This document shows positions 25,001 through 40,000 of a stretch of DNA of 64,000 nucleotides, piece after piece. Below the pieces are notes generated by a model, which was not told the DNA's origin, did not search any database, and worked only from the letters and a program-made list of their open reading frames with translations. A program made the translations under genes and the position numbers. Location: the NCBI GenBank assembly GCA_903813345.2, contig CAIIXF020000009.1:25456740-25520739 (forward strand), read 5' to 3'. Every line of letters begins with the position of its first letter. Position 1 is the first letter of the stretch. This DNA is from Owenia fusiformis. Taxonomy: Eukaryota; Annelida; Polychaeta; Sabellida; Oweniidae.

Positions 25001-28000
25001 TGGAACACTCTTGGTACCGCTAAAAGGTTTGATTAACAATTAACATTTAGTCAGATGGTCTTGGGACTCTGCAAAGTGTTCTACTAATAGAGGTGTTCTA
25101 CTAACAGAGGTGTTCCACTTCTAGGTGTTCTACTTTACAGGTTTCATTGTATATATGACTAAGCTATTCAAGGTCAATGTAAAGGATTACCAGTAGTGAA
25201 TTCAATGTCAATTGATCTTCACATTCTTGACCAGTTCTTCAAGTGCTTTAGTCACTTACTTCAAAATCAATCACATAAATAATATTGCCGCTTACAGACA
25301 GGATAAAAACAATCTTAAAATTCTCTTCATACCAAAAAATAATGATAAAGACGCATACTTTTGCACAGGCACACTCCTTCAACAAGTTAACTCAGCTCAA
25401 CTGAAGAGTAAAGATGTTGATTTTTGAAGAGAAAGTAGTCAAGGTGCTATATGCCAGGTCAACCCATACTAACACAACCTCAACAGAGATCACGGTAGAC
25501 GTTCGCCATTCGCCAATCGCGAATTTTCGAAAGAGGTGGCGAAAAATATGTAAAGGTATTTCGCAGTTATGGCGAATTAGAGGTGTCACGGTTTCCCGAT
25601 ATTGGACCGAATTTCGGTCCAGATGCTTCGGTTCGGGACATGGGACAGAAAGGGTTAATATCGGTACATAGATTCCTTCCCTAGAATGCATAAAAACGTG
25701 TATAAACAGCGAGGAACACCTCCGACTTCGTTCTGAAAAATTAAATATTTTCACTTACCTCGTACCTAGTTTACACTTCTTTGCATTGAAAAGTGTTATT
25801 AACGGATCCGCAATTTCAGGTAGATGGTAATGCTTGTTCGTAAATTTCTTCATCGTCGTTCGCAAATCGAGTGCATTATCAGTATGCCGGATGTAGGAAA
25901 GAAATTGAAAACTCGAGCCGGCATCTAAGTCGAAAAAGTCGGCAGTTTGGAAGTATTTTGGGACTCCGATATCACAAGGTAAACGAATTGGTGATATAAC
26001 ACCGTGCAGACTATGTGAAATGCCGATCACATTCGCGGCAGATGCTTTACATTCAATTTTAATTGACGTTTTTTTATTTCTGAATATGATTTTGAAAAGT
26101 GAAACTGAAAGTGAAACTGTCATCATCAGACATTGCATCATTTTTAATGTTCCCTTTTTTACGGTTTTTCAAAATGGCTAATTCATATTTTGGTTGGCGA
26201 AAATTTTTTTGGAAGATTTAGCCACAATGGCTAACAAGTTTTTTCAACTATCGTGATCTCTGCCTCAATATGTTATTCACCTCCATAATATAAGAAAGGT
26301 AAATGGTTAAAAGACTTTAAACAAGACAAATATATGTCCTAAGACCAAAATGTATTTTCTTCCCATCTCAAAGCAAGTATTATACTCAGCTTGTCAGTTG
26401 GCGGGATTTAAACATGTGCAAATAGCGCCAAATCTTGGACAGTATACAATACCACCGATCTTTACACAGAGAGGTTAGGACTTAAAAGTAGAATGTTTGT
26501 ACTCTTCCTAAAACACATAGAGCTAGAAATACAGAAGTATTATGTCTAGCATGTCTAATGTATGTACAAATATATATTTTCACCTTCAAAGTATATCTTG
26601 TTACACTGAAGGATCATAAATTGCCCTTTAGTAGATTTTCAAATAGAAATGTTATAATATACCAATGAATTCACATGCAATACTGTCAATATATCTGTAT
26701 TGAACCCTGTTTACCTTAAGACTGTTAAAAATATACATATGTTTTGTACCCTTGAAGATATGAATTACGGGAGTTCTATATTTCAATGGTAATATGCTTG
26801 AAATACTTATTTTGATACAGTTACCATATTACAATCAAGATTAAACAGCAAATCACTGTTCTGCACTGTCTTAAGTATCTATAACAAAATTAAGAAACAT
26901 TGACAAGACCAGCCAGTAGCCAGGATTTGCCAAGGGGGGTTCACTTTTTGAAAAATTCCAGGGGGGATTCACTTGTGACAATCCTGGTTCAAAAATGGCC
27001 AAAATCACTTAAAAAGTGCTCTGAATGGTGAAAAACTGCATGATTTTGAAAGATGTTTTGGCCAGGGGCATCGAACCCCCCCCCCCCCCCCCCAGCTACT
27101 ACGGTCCTGCGAGACTGAAGGATCCTTTTTTACAATTTTTGTCTGGTTACCTTAATCCTTAAACAAATATCTGCTTAACCTCAACACCTCCCAGAGTGCC
27201 TCCCCTTTACATGATCAATGGAGGAGTTAATCTAAATAAGTAACTCTGTTTGTTCAGTAATATTTGTCAAATACTACAATAGTCAAACTTTGTTCATGTA
27301 TTTGGTGAATTTGCTTCTGATATGCTGCGCTTTTCTTTTTTGAAGGTTTTGTACTTTGGAGTATTAGAGTCTGTATCACTTGGATTTACCAATAACATGT
27401 ATTGTTTCATTATGACTGACACAATATCTTGTATTTGTATTTTAAACATCCAGGTATAATATTAGTAAGAAACGGTTTGACATTTTGAAATATTGATTGA
27501 TCTCCGTCATAAGACTACTTAGAATTATGAATCAATACTGGAGGATGAAATAAATATAGAGTCAAGATGTTTTACTTGATAACTCAGTCTGATTAAGCCG
27601 GCTACTTACCAATAAAATATCAGACCGTTCATGATTCAAAACCTTAAATTATGTTACAAGAGGTGCATTAATGATGAATAAAATTTACCACAATTGTGGC
27701 CCATCCTCTAAATTATACACAAGGATAAGAAAATTTATGACTTCTTTCAAATTTTATAGAAATATGCAGAATAAAGATGAGCAGACGGCCATTTTGTGTT
27801 CAGAAAAGGTTACTCTGACCTAGACCCTCTATAAATGAGAGATCTTATTATCCAGCCTAACTAAAGATTGATTGCAATTTCAGATGAAAAGAAGCAAATT
27901 CAATTTATTTTATATCTACATGATATATAAATTCATCAGGATTACCAGAAATCTTTTTATACTATTCCCTATATCAATCTTGACTTATTGAGTTGTAAAA

Positions 28001-31000
28001 GCTACAGTTACAAAATAACCGAACATTTCATTATCATGTAAAACAAGTCAAAACTTCCAGTGAACATACTATAAATGTATACTAGTGTGTGGATGTATCA
28101 ATAGAGTAGAAAATTAGAAAATGGCAAGGGATAAAATAAACAGAAAAATTATAGAAAAGTAAAAGTATATTTTGGGTTTGAGACTATATGAGGGGGCAAC
28201 CTAGTTATAAGGTCATTTGTTGATAGCATAATTTATACATGTGACAAAACCGTCATTTTTTGTCAGTAACACCTGAACTGAATTGACATATGTTTAAATC
28301 TTCAAGTAATAATGTCAGTACTTGACATAGAGATAACAACAATACAGTACCTGTAAATTAACATTAACAACGCTATAATAGCATGTGACAATAAAATGAT
28401 ATATATGAATGAGTGCGAAATAAAGTATATGACTACAGATACCTAGACATGCAAGAAAATCATTTCTTCAATTTTCATTAAAAATTTAAGAAAACAATGG
28501 GACAATTATGCTCATAGACATTGAATCAAAGTACTATAGTTCGCACATATATTTGGACTATTTTGCATTTAAAGCATTTTGAGACTGATTTATAATATTT
28601 TCCTAGGTAAAACCAGATATGTTTGGAAAAGTATTTATAAACTGTCTTAACTGATGATAAATGACAATTAAGTATAACAGCTATTGACCATTAGTCTGGA
28701 TGGTTAAAACCAGTCAAAACAAGCAAATATCATGATATCAAATAGTTGTACTTCCTATTTAGATTGTATTTTGGCGCTCTGAAGTGATAACCAGGTGCAA
28801 AAAGTAGTCCCGGTATATTTCACCGGTAAGGTAGTGAGTTTATTATTAAGTGTTTGTTTATAAGAAATCATAGTAATAACGTGGAATATTTTTCAAATTT
28901 TGGCAAGTCTTTCAAATTAGAGCCAATAGGTGCAATATGATATTATTCATAAACAGCATTTATAATAGAGAGTAAAAGCATATTATGTTATATTACGGAT
29001 CAACAGTTATATATGATATCATAATTTCACCAGATTATCCCTGGTTCTTTTCATATGAAACATGTCTCAAATGAAAGCAAATAACTTTTATGTGTGTTAA
29101 TCTCCAGACAAAGCTAACACTCAATTGAATTCTGACTAACAATTAAAGTCAGAATTACAGTCTAGTCCACAGACTAACGTAAACATTTAGCCAATCGAGT
29201 ACTGTCCCATATAAATAAATGCAGGGTCACCTCAATTTCAAGCATTTACGGAAGCTACAGATTAGACTGTATCCTAAAATTCTTATTTCTTGACCATACT
29301 CTTATTAGCATTTGTCTGAGAGTTGTAAACTGATAGACCATCTTTTCTGCTAGGGAGTTTCTGCTGCCAGCTACCAAGGTTATTATTAAGAATATGATTT
29401 CCCACAAGGTGATAGAAACATTCACCATCTGCAAAGGTGACAGATAGCCAATAGCTAAGCCAACCTTAAACCATCGCATATCTTATTAACTAATCACCAA
29501 TCAAGCAAGCAGACAACCTGGCAGGCAACCTGTAAATGAACAATCATGGGAGTCAAGTTAAAAACATGAAATATACTAAAACAGAGAAAAAACAAATAGA
29601 CAAATCAAACAAACATATACCTAACATCCCAAATTATATAACAATGCAAGAAAATTTGGAACTTTATTCAAATATAAGAGAGAAAATGACTGAAATTACA
29701 AACAATAGCAGACGGATATTTATAGCATGCATGGTATGTCTCAGGTAAGGTCTGAATCACCTGGGATCTGGCTCAATGCCACTTACCATGTGCCACAATG
29801 ACTAAGCCCATATTCATGGGGTTCTGGTAATTACCTTGAAATGATTTGGTTAATCACTAAAGACAATCTGGGACATCAGGCAATTATGTAAAACTCTAAA
29901 AGTAAACACTGAGACCCTTTATAAGGGTAAAATATAGCATTGACACAAGACTGAAAATTCCAAACTTCCTGCTGCTATCTTCAAGCAAAAATGTGTTCAC
30001 TGCATCATATAAACCCTACATTATCATATTCTTTAGGATGTAATACATTGGACAAAGCAGAGAAATGTAGATCTTCATACTACATACTTCAAGTATGAGA
30101 TGCAGAAAACACTAAATAAAAGATTTGATTTAGCCTTGCACCCAGCTCTATAAACACACCCCCCCCCCCACACACACACACACTCCTATTTCTAAACCCA
30201 ATGCAGGCTGGAGAGATAGATAAGGGGTATGCCAAATAAATTGATGCAATATTATCATCTTTTCTACTTCATGAATAAACCTCTTCTCTTCAGAATGAAT
30301 ATTGTTAGAAACGTATGCTTTCTATTAAAATGACTCATAGAATACTAATAAATACATCTTGGAATTATTACAATTGCTGATATTAATCAGAGACAGTGAT
30401 ATGTGTCATGTATAACTGCAGCTATTTCTGTTTAATGAAGTAAACCCAAAGCACATGCAGTTAATTGCTACCAAGGGAGAGAGGGGGTTATGTCCTGGAG
30501 TCTCTGGGGTGCAACAGTGCCAAATATAGACATATTGAAACATTTGTGAATCATGATTTAAGACTATAACTATCTTTCAGATTGATTCAATAAAAGCATT
30601 CTAATATATCAACTGAATACAAGGAGACAATTTTTAGTGCAGAGTAGGTAGCCATGGAATGGACCACAATAGGACGGATAACACAAATGAATCTAATTTA
30701 ACCTCATTCTCCTGAGAAAAATAAAGATATTCAAAATTGTGAAAATAAGGCTCACATACCCCGCATTATTACCCTCATATTACCAACAAAATCTGACACC
30801 TTACATAGATAATCAAACAACTTCTCAGAGAGGGTATCGTCAATGAGCTCATTACTAAGATTAAGGGCCAGGTTTACCATATAACAACAACAAAACATGC
30901 AATTAAACTATTGTCTGTAGCCAATCAGTGAATGTCTCGTCAACTCTGTTCCAATCAATAATTGATCCTACTGAATCTAAGAGATATGTGAATAATAACT

Positions 31001-34000
31001 ACTGTTAGATAACAATGATTCATTGAACATACTAATTATACTACAACTGGCTTGCATATCATCTGGCCTTCTGGAAGATTAACAGACGATTAATACCCAA
31101 GCCAGTGCATTTGTAAAGATTGTTCTGTTATACTGTTATACATGTCAGGGGTGTCACTAGAATTTCTCACAACAGGCTAAATAAATGAAGACAACAGGCT
31201 AAATTAATGATAATCATAAATTTAACATGGAAAAGTTGAAAAGTCCATGAAAACAACAGGCGATTTTGTGAAAACAACCGGTGAAAATTGCCTCTTGCCT
31301 GCTGCTAATGAAACCCCTGCATGCAGATGAAGCCCTCTTTTAATGGACCAAAACTGAACCTATATTGGCAAGGGTAGATGGAGTAAATCAATCCCCAAAT
31401 TCAATGTTATTAGTACAAATGATGTTATTGGATAATGCTACTTCTCATATAGACTATTGTACTATAGGCCATCTTGACCCTTTTGCAGTATTCTATATCT
31501 GTCTCAAAAACAAAGGCAATGAGAGGCTCGGTATGATTAAAAGGGAGCTAGCTTGATAAAATGTGCCATCGAGAGCACAGCCTTTCATGGCATCATCTTG
31601 ATTTTTATGCTCCACTGCTTCAGACAAAGATTTTGATTCAAATTGCAGACCACCCTTACATATGTTCATAATAACAAGGTTACATGTAGATATGTTGAAA
31701 CAAAATGGATTTTTGTATCCAGCTTTCATTGCATCAGCTCTTCATCCTTATACATATGGAAACACAGCCAGCTAGACTAATTATTCACTGTGGAATAAAA
31801 GTGTTGAGTTTAATGGTTCTAGTGTCTGCTATCAACATCAACATTATGTTCTACAACGGATCAATAATGGAACAAACAGGAACTATTAATGCACAAAGAA
31901 TGCATAAAACATGAGCAAAATAAAATATTGCACCAATATGTAGAGAATTTGATTCTTCATTTCAGGTGAAGCCCTCACAAAATAGAGTAAAAAACTCTTA
32001 TGTTTATAGCAAAGGCCAGATATACGCCTTTTAGTCAATTTACAATTAGACTGCCTTTCTGAAACATGATATGAAAACCTTGACAGATGTGTAAACATCA
32101 AGGACAGATTTAATTTGGGCTTCATCAGAGAAGAGTGATTCTAGATTTTTGCTAAAATAGACCTCATCATGGGAAAAAAATCAGTATTTTTGTAACTGTA
32201 TATTTACACGCATAATACACATCTATTTTAGCTTTATCAATAATGCTTGATAAATAGACCCTTAAAATGTCACTCATAATTATCATTACAAGTTATACAT
32301 GCATTTTATTAATAATGATAGCAAAACTGTATTTGCATTGCCAGATCGGGTCATGTTTAATTTTCAGGACAGCTTGTGATATGGAGGGTGTTTTATAGAT
32401 GTTGCTTTGGAAATGAGTTAAAAAAATTAGGTAGATAACTTTGAGCCAGATGTGTTAGCCTTCAGGAGACAGAATAAGAACAAGGTGATCCTTGCTTCTA
32501 GCTGCTCCTGTAGTCTGAAGCATGACTGACATGAATCTCTCAACTTGATTTTTATCCAATTTTTATTTACATCAGCTGATTATGAAGCAGTGCCTAAGAC
32601 TGAATCTATCTATTATACATTATTTTGCACTATAGATAAAGTCTTCCTTTGCACAGGCATTTAATTGGTAATTTACTTAGGTTTCCTATCTGCTAAATAG
32701 ATAAGGGTTCTGTGTTTAAAATATCAAAAAATATCAAACAAATGAGCTTTCTTGACTCTATTTTCAATATTATGTGGAATTAACTGCCAGATTTTCTAGC
32801 ATTTGAATAAAACTTTAAATATCGACTGATCTGTTTGTGGAATTTCTTAAAATGTCCTTCTAAATCATCGTAAAAATGTCACTTTATTGAAGGGATTGCT
32901 TCTGGGACTATTTTCTCAGTTGGGGACTATATCCTCTGCCCCATCTGTTACTAGCCAGATGTAGAAGAATGTTACTCAACAATGTTCACTGCACACCTGT
33001 CAATTACTGTGCTGGTATGTTGTGCTATTAGGGTTTCTTGTGTTTATTTGGTCTCTTCTCTACTCAGTAGATAAAGGGTATATATACTACTACAGACAAA
33101 GGCTAGCCATACTATAATTAACAAAGGCTAGCCACATTATAGCCATACTATAATTAACAAAGGCTAGCCACATTATAATAGACAAAGGCTAACCACACTA
33201 TAATAAACAAATGCTAGCCACATTATAATAGACAAAGGCTAGCCACATAATAATAGACAAAGGCTAGCCACACTATAAGAGACAAAGGCTAGCCATACTA
33301 TAAAAGACAAAGGCTAGCCACACTATAATAGACAAAAGCTAGCCATACTATTAAAGACAAAGGCTAGCCACACTATAATAGACAAAAGCTAGCCATACTT
33401 TATGAGACAAAGGCTAGCTAACTACTATAGACAAATGCTAGCCACATTTTAATAGACAAAGGCTAGCCACACTATAATAGACAAAGGCTAGTCACACTAA
33501 AATAGGCAAAGGCTAGCCACACTAAAATAGACAAAAGGCTAGCCACACTTTAATAGACAAAGGCAAGCCACACTATAACAGACAAAGGCTAGCGAACTAC
33601 TATAGACTACTATATACTACTACAGGCTAGCCATACTACTATAAACATACCCACGTTTGTAAACCAAAGGTTAGCCACACTCTTGTATGGAATAAGCATA
33701 AGACACAAATCAAATCAAAACTCCAGAAAAGATTATCTCACATGAGGAAAATTCTACTGCTGTGTTTAACTGCCAGATTGATGGATAGAACAAATTTTCA
33801 TTTCCTCCCCTAATCACTCCAATAATCATCTACCAAGTCTACATGGACCTAACAATAAAAGGCTGGATTTTAATCAAGCTCTACCTCCATAAAATGTCTG
33901 AATGTAAAATGTCAAAGATGTAAAATTGTATCATTTTGTTTGAAAAGCACTTGACCTGTTCTCGATTATAAAGCAAGCTAAACTCATTAAGTTAAACCAG

Positions 34001-37000
34001 ATAATTAAATCCTACTTGACTATGTGCGGTATGTGGTGAAATATAGTATTTCTGGTATGTAAACCTGGGAGCCTATATTACTGATAATTCATAAAATGTT
34101 CCACATCAAAATTTGCAATTTTCATAACATATACAACACAGATTATGTCCCATCATGCCTCTGGGGTCATGTGACCTCATTTGACCTTACTGATGAACAA
34201 TATCCTGTGAAAGAACACAAATATTGCTCTGAGCAAAATATGACTTCTTTAACATTGAAATGTTCAACCATGTGGCCAGACTCCAGACTTAACAAAGGGA
34301 TCAACAGAGCTTTAAAACATGTTGATTGACAACAACATATCTCTGTTTTCTTCAAAAAAAAAACTGAGAACAAAAAAGCCAGGTGTTATGTTATTTTTAA
34401 ACTGATGCTATTTTTTGCTCCTTTGTCCAAGATACATTAGTCATCATACATAATGATACAGAGAACATATTATACCTCTGAGGCATTTTAGATATCAACA
34501 TTTCTCGAAATATTAATCATATGTTTCAATTTATCAAAATGACCCATTGTCAATATGTAAATGATTTAGAACATTACTTCAGAATCTTTTGTCTTGTAAG
34601 TACAAAATTGAAGTTTGATTTACAAGCATATGTTGCCCAGAGAGTTTTTTTACCCGGTAGGTTAATATTTATCCCAAAACCATATTGACACAAACTAGAG
34701 CAAATAAAACTAACAAAAAACAAGTCCCATTGTGTTCTGGAAATCCCTTGTTAAACTCTAATTCTAGTTAAACCTTTTCAGTATAATTCTCTTTAAACTG
34801 TGAAAAATTTCATATTTTTGTACTTCTTCATAATTTATCTTTGCTATTTATCTTATTCTAGACAAAATCATCTCTCTGAAGATCATATTTTGTGACAAAA
34901 CATATAGCCATGCTGTTATTTCATCCCTGGGAGTTATATTTTGTATTGACAATCAATCCAACTGCAATGGGTCAATATGGTTTGCGTGACCTCAAAGATA
35001 AAGGAACACATCAACCAGCCTAAAACAACATATATTCGGTGTCTTCTAAAAACTGAATTGAACTTTTCTGGATTTTTGAGACTGAGTAGTACATGTACTA
35101 ATGTAGGGTCTCCTGGGTAGATCTGTTAATCCCCTAAAAGGAATGGGTATTATCCATTCTACTGCTACCTCTCATATGCAACATGATAACTAATATTTCC
35201 AAACTGGAGCACCCAAATGAGAAGTCCAAGTGATCTGCATATTGAGCCCAAATGGCCTTTAATTTTTTAGGAAGAGGTATGAAATACCTAGGATAGGTCA
35301 AGATGGGTATTCTACTCCACATGTAAATGAGATGCATATCTTGTATATCTAGCATGGGAAAGTACTGTCACGCTTTTTTTGGCATGAATATGATGTCGCT
35401 GTGACAAATATTCACATATACCTACATACCTACAAGGCAATATTACGGTAAAAAGGACATCGAATATAGGCCAGTTATGAAATATGAAATTTTAAAAATC
35501 TGAATCAGACACTTCCTTGTACAAAGCTCAAGTAAAATATGAACTTAACACAAAAACTTGATTATTGGAAGTTGATTGATCTTTGTGTATATTTAGACTT
35601 GTATGCTTACTAATTGATGGATATCACATCACTAGTAATCCTGGTCTAATGCCATAAATCAACACATGCCACTGCTTTCTGTAGCAGCACATCGATAATT
35701 CAATTATATCGTAATACAGCCTTAAATGAGCTGACCCCTTATTTATATGAATCATTTTATGAATAATTTGTCACCGATTGAGTAAACCTTGAATCCAGGA
35801 TACATCTCAATAATCATAGTTATAACCACATTCTGAGGAGATTATCTTAAATGATTCACTTTTTATTGATATGGTTTCTCCGATATATGTCTTTGTTGTG
35901 TTTTGATAATAGAAAACATGACAGCCGCATATCCTGAGTAAACCAATCGATAACAAAGCACTTTCTAAAGAATCTCAGACTTTAAAGCAGTTGGGAATTT
36001 CACAGAGTTCTATAAAACAGCTTAAGCTTAATCTGTTTGGCCTGTGGAAAGAAAAAATTGTACAGGAATGATTGTATACAAGCGACTTTACCTATAGTTT
36101 AACCCTTCATGGCAGTTTTATTTAACTGTTAATAAAGAGAATTTGAAAAAATAACAAAGTGGTGAAAATAAACAGGCTGGAACTTTTGATACTTAACAAA
36201 AAATTCTAACAGAACATTCAATATTTCATCCCAAGCTCACATATGATCTAAGAATGGAACCATGGTCAGTAGGAAATTATGCATAGGGGCATATTGTTGC
36301 AATACTTCTAACAGATGTTATATCCATGGTTTATAATGGATTAGAACAATATCTAGAAAACATCCCAGATGGGCCATCATTTATCAGTCTATGAAGTTAA
36401 TCTAAGAGTACGCTGTCTATACTTTTTTCATTGCCATATTTCTATTTCATAATACTTTTCACTTAAGTCTGGAAATAAGCAAGATTTAGACATTTAATAA
36501 CGTAAAAATGTTCTCATTTGACTATATGTAGACAACATAACGGGAAATTACCAGACATGAAGTACGGTAAAATAACTAACGATATTAAAAGAAGACAAAT
36601 CGTTATAATCCATTCTGTATATAGACGAGAGGAATTCATCACCAATATCCAGAATCCAGTTTTACTTTCAGACATGTTTATTGATTTGATTGAGTCTGTG
36701 ATAGCTTCTTATTTATTGCATGGTATTGCATGATAGTTAAGTTTTTATATTGCATGGCATTGGTAGAGTAGAACCTGTTATTGCGAACATATTTGGTAAA
36801 TGCCTAGCTACAATATACAAGATTTAAAGAAAAGACAAGAGGATATCAAAACTTTTGAAAAATGACAAGAGGAACTGTTCCAAATATAACACCAGAAATG
36901 AGATTAAATATGAATGAAAATATAAGATTTATTCGGCTTGGGTGTACCTCTCTGTTGATGCGATAAATCTTTCACCCACTATGAGCATGTCCTGTAAACA

Positions 37001-40000
37001 ACTTAATATTTACACCTTGTTCACTTCAAGTATGACAGTACTCAAATATTTACGAACAAAAACGTAAAAAACATAAATTACTTTGCCGGGTACAGTTGTG
37101 GTTATTCTGACTTTTAATGTAAGTTGATCAAGTATTTTGCTATGTTGATACAACGCACATATACAGTGAAATTTATGAATGGTAACAGTGAAATTTATGA
37201 ATGGTAACAGCGAAACCTCTAATAATGAAGCCAGTTTCCAAAAAATTGATTCCCAGATATATTCACATTGTGTGTTTGACTTGCTGGGGTGTTTAGCTCC
37301 TTCTACATGTGTTTACTTTAAAGATGTGTTTGGCTTGCAATGTTGTTCGTTCACAGAGAGGTCAACAACTTATCTTGTGGTGTCTGGGTTGCTCAAAGTA
37401 CAATATTCTCATTGACTAGTTTTGAACATCTGAAATGTGGAGATATAATATAGATGCAAACAAAATCAAAGCTGAAATGACTTTGAAATGATGATTTCCA
37501 TAATGTATGATTTGTATAATATCCAGGCATGTCTGGGGAGTGGAGTCTCATGTAATATTTATTTTTTATGTGGAGTATTGAATAGAAAAACTGGTACAGC
37601 CAAACAACAATTTTCTTTCATCGACTAAGCATAAAATCGTCACTGTATGCTAACCGAACTCGCTGCTTTTTATTCACTGGCATGTAGCGATTATAGCGGC
37701 CCTGTCTTGGCTTATTGAATTGTTACGAAGTTACGTATGCGGTGCGGAAGTTAGAGAGCAAATGACCATCATTTCAATGTAATAGTTTATGCAGGAAAAT
37801 TGAGATTAGGCCATTGGAGTATTTGTTTCATGCATTTGCAAAACATTACCCACTCATAGGTCATACTTATCGTTAAACCAATAACTCAAATATATGCCCT
37901 TGTACACCGATCACCTGTTGAAATTAATACAGGCCGATTTCAACAAATGTAAACGGCGATATATTTAAAATCGTATTTCAAGCATGACCACGTCCCAACT
38001 TCTTTTGTTTTCTTTACAACTAAGCTATGACTGCAGTCTATTCAGTGTTGCGTATCGAACCTTGTTTATTATAAAAATAGTGCAACAACAAGCAGAATTC
38101 ACACATTTACCTTATACTTATTCTCAACTGGAGACATTGAATTTATCTCTTAGGTTTTACATTATAAATATCTTAACATGCAGAATACGAAAATAGAGGC
38201 TTAGGCCCAACTTTGTATGAATTTTATGAGAATAATCTGATTTTAGAGAAATGAAAAGAAAAATGTCCACACCCTACACAAAATATTTATGGTTCCCCGG
38301 GAATACGTATGTGCTGCTTGTATATTAGAATCGTATTCCAGTTACAGAAAGAAGTACATATCATGCTAAACTATATACAACAGTTATGCACTTGGAGGTT
38401 TTGGATACAGGGAATATCCCGAGGGATATGTAATATATCTTCCCTTGGTCCCTTCGGTCCCTCGGGAAGATATATTGTACATCCCTCGGGATATTCCCTG
38501 TATCCAAAACCTCCAATTGTCGAAATCGCTGTTCCCTCTTCAAAAGAGGAGACGCGAAAATCTTTCCTTATAAAGTCAAAATATTTCCCATGATGCAGTT
38601 CGCGGAGGAACAAATTTATACTTCCTTGTTTTCCCTCATAGGTTTAACATGGGGATTTTCACACCTATTTTTCAAACGATATATTCGTTCATATCCCCGT
38701 ACGAGGGTACAGAAAAAATTATTATAAACGATTGATCTCTTATTAATCTTAATATAACAGCTATTTTTTTCATTGTATTGATTCATAGCGTGGTGAAAAC
38801 GATGATTGAAAAGTGAGAAAATATTCCGGAAGAGAAGGTCACATGATCAGTTGACTAGTCGCCATATTGGAAAAAAACAATTCCATTCGACTTTCAATAC
38901 CTTCATGCCAATCTTACCGCACTACAAACTGCAACATCGATGCAACAACTGAATAAAAGTATTCATCTTCAAATTACATCATAGAATTACGTTGAAAACC
39001 AACAAATAACTGAGCAGTAGACCAAAGAAGAAGCGTCGCTATTATCTAGGTCACTCTGTTCAGTGGTCCGAAAGCAAAGCTATAGTACTCGTTTCCGAAT
39101 TTTGTTGTTAATTGTACAATCTTTTATTGATTAAACTCCGTATACTGACTATTAAAGCAATGACAAAGAAGAATACTTCCGATGTTGTCATTGTTTTATT
39201 TAGCGTGCGGGTGTAAAAACAAAATTGCGTAATTAGTTTGATTTTGAACTTTCGGGTCACGCAAATAGCTACGCGAAATGCATAGTGAGAAAATATTGAC
39301 CAATCAAATTTTGTCCTTTTTGAGTGCTTTTTCAGTACATATTTGCGAACGTTCTGATTCAAAGAGCGAATCGCGAAATGTAGAATTGCATAACCCCTAT
39401 ATATTGGCCAAGGGATAATCCCAATATCCTCGACTATAGGATAATATGTTTATCCCATACCAATCTTGGTCATCTGGTTCACATTGTTAAATCGTGGAAA
39501 CATTTTAGAATATTCATGTCCAGTTTTGTTTTCTTGGCCGTGGGCGGATTTTCATGTTCTCTCAAATATTCCCATATTTATTTTATCGAATTTTTTATTG
39601 ATAAAGTGGATGCTCTTTCCCTTTTTTTAACTATCAAACAGACCCTGATTGTCTGTGTTTTCTCCATTGCCGTTTACAGTCATTCCGCGAACGTTACAAA
39701 TTATGAACAAATATGCAAGCGGCGATTATGACGTAGCGGGCAGATATACTATATCTGCCCGCTTGGAGCGGGACGTAAAGCTTTATCCCATGGTTGCAAG
39801 GAGGATATAGATCGAATATCACATGATGATATATTTGATATGTGGATCAAGATATCATATTTTAGCAAACAATTTACAAACCATCGAATATCACTTTTAA
39901 ACTATCGAATATCACATCTTAAATAGAGGATATCCTATGATTTATGAGTGATATGATTTTTATCCACGAATGGATATGATACATGTATCTGCACGAGTGA

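Larger units (their letters stand above)
25484..26262. mobile_element. 779-bp inverted-repeat element with 6-bp direct repeats
   Basis: The ends are CAGAGATCACGGTAG and the complement of CAGAGATCACGATAG, 15 bp with one mismatch. CCTCAA lies immediately outside both ends (25478-25483 and 26263-26268). The interior is far richer in CpG than the flanks. CAGAG-type ends recall hAT elements, but hAT makes 8-bp duplications. A 6-bp duplication is reported for IS3EU- and Dada-type elements, so the superfamily is left open. Confidence 0.7.

Noticed and set aside
27070-27095. Poly-C tract of about 19, and similar tracts at 15810, 30160 and 48327
   Set aside because: Simple-sequence tracts at the edges of dispersed repeats; their length is also prone to sequencing error. 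No function inferred.
33094-33600. CRISPR-like repeat spacing
   Set aside because: The units abut directly at 25 bp with no unique spacers, and the genome is eukaryotic. It is a minisatellite.
38309-38613. Overlapping frames of 60-94 codons on both strands
   Set aside because: They are the translation of a near-perfect palindrome in both directions, which explains their mutual resemblance.
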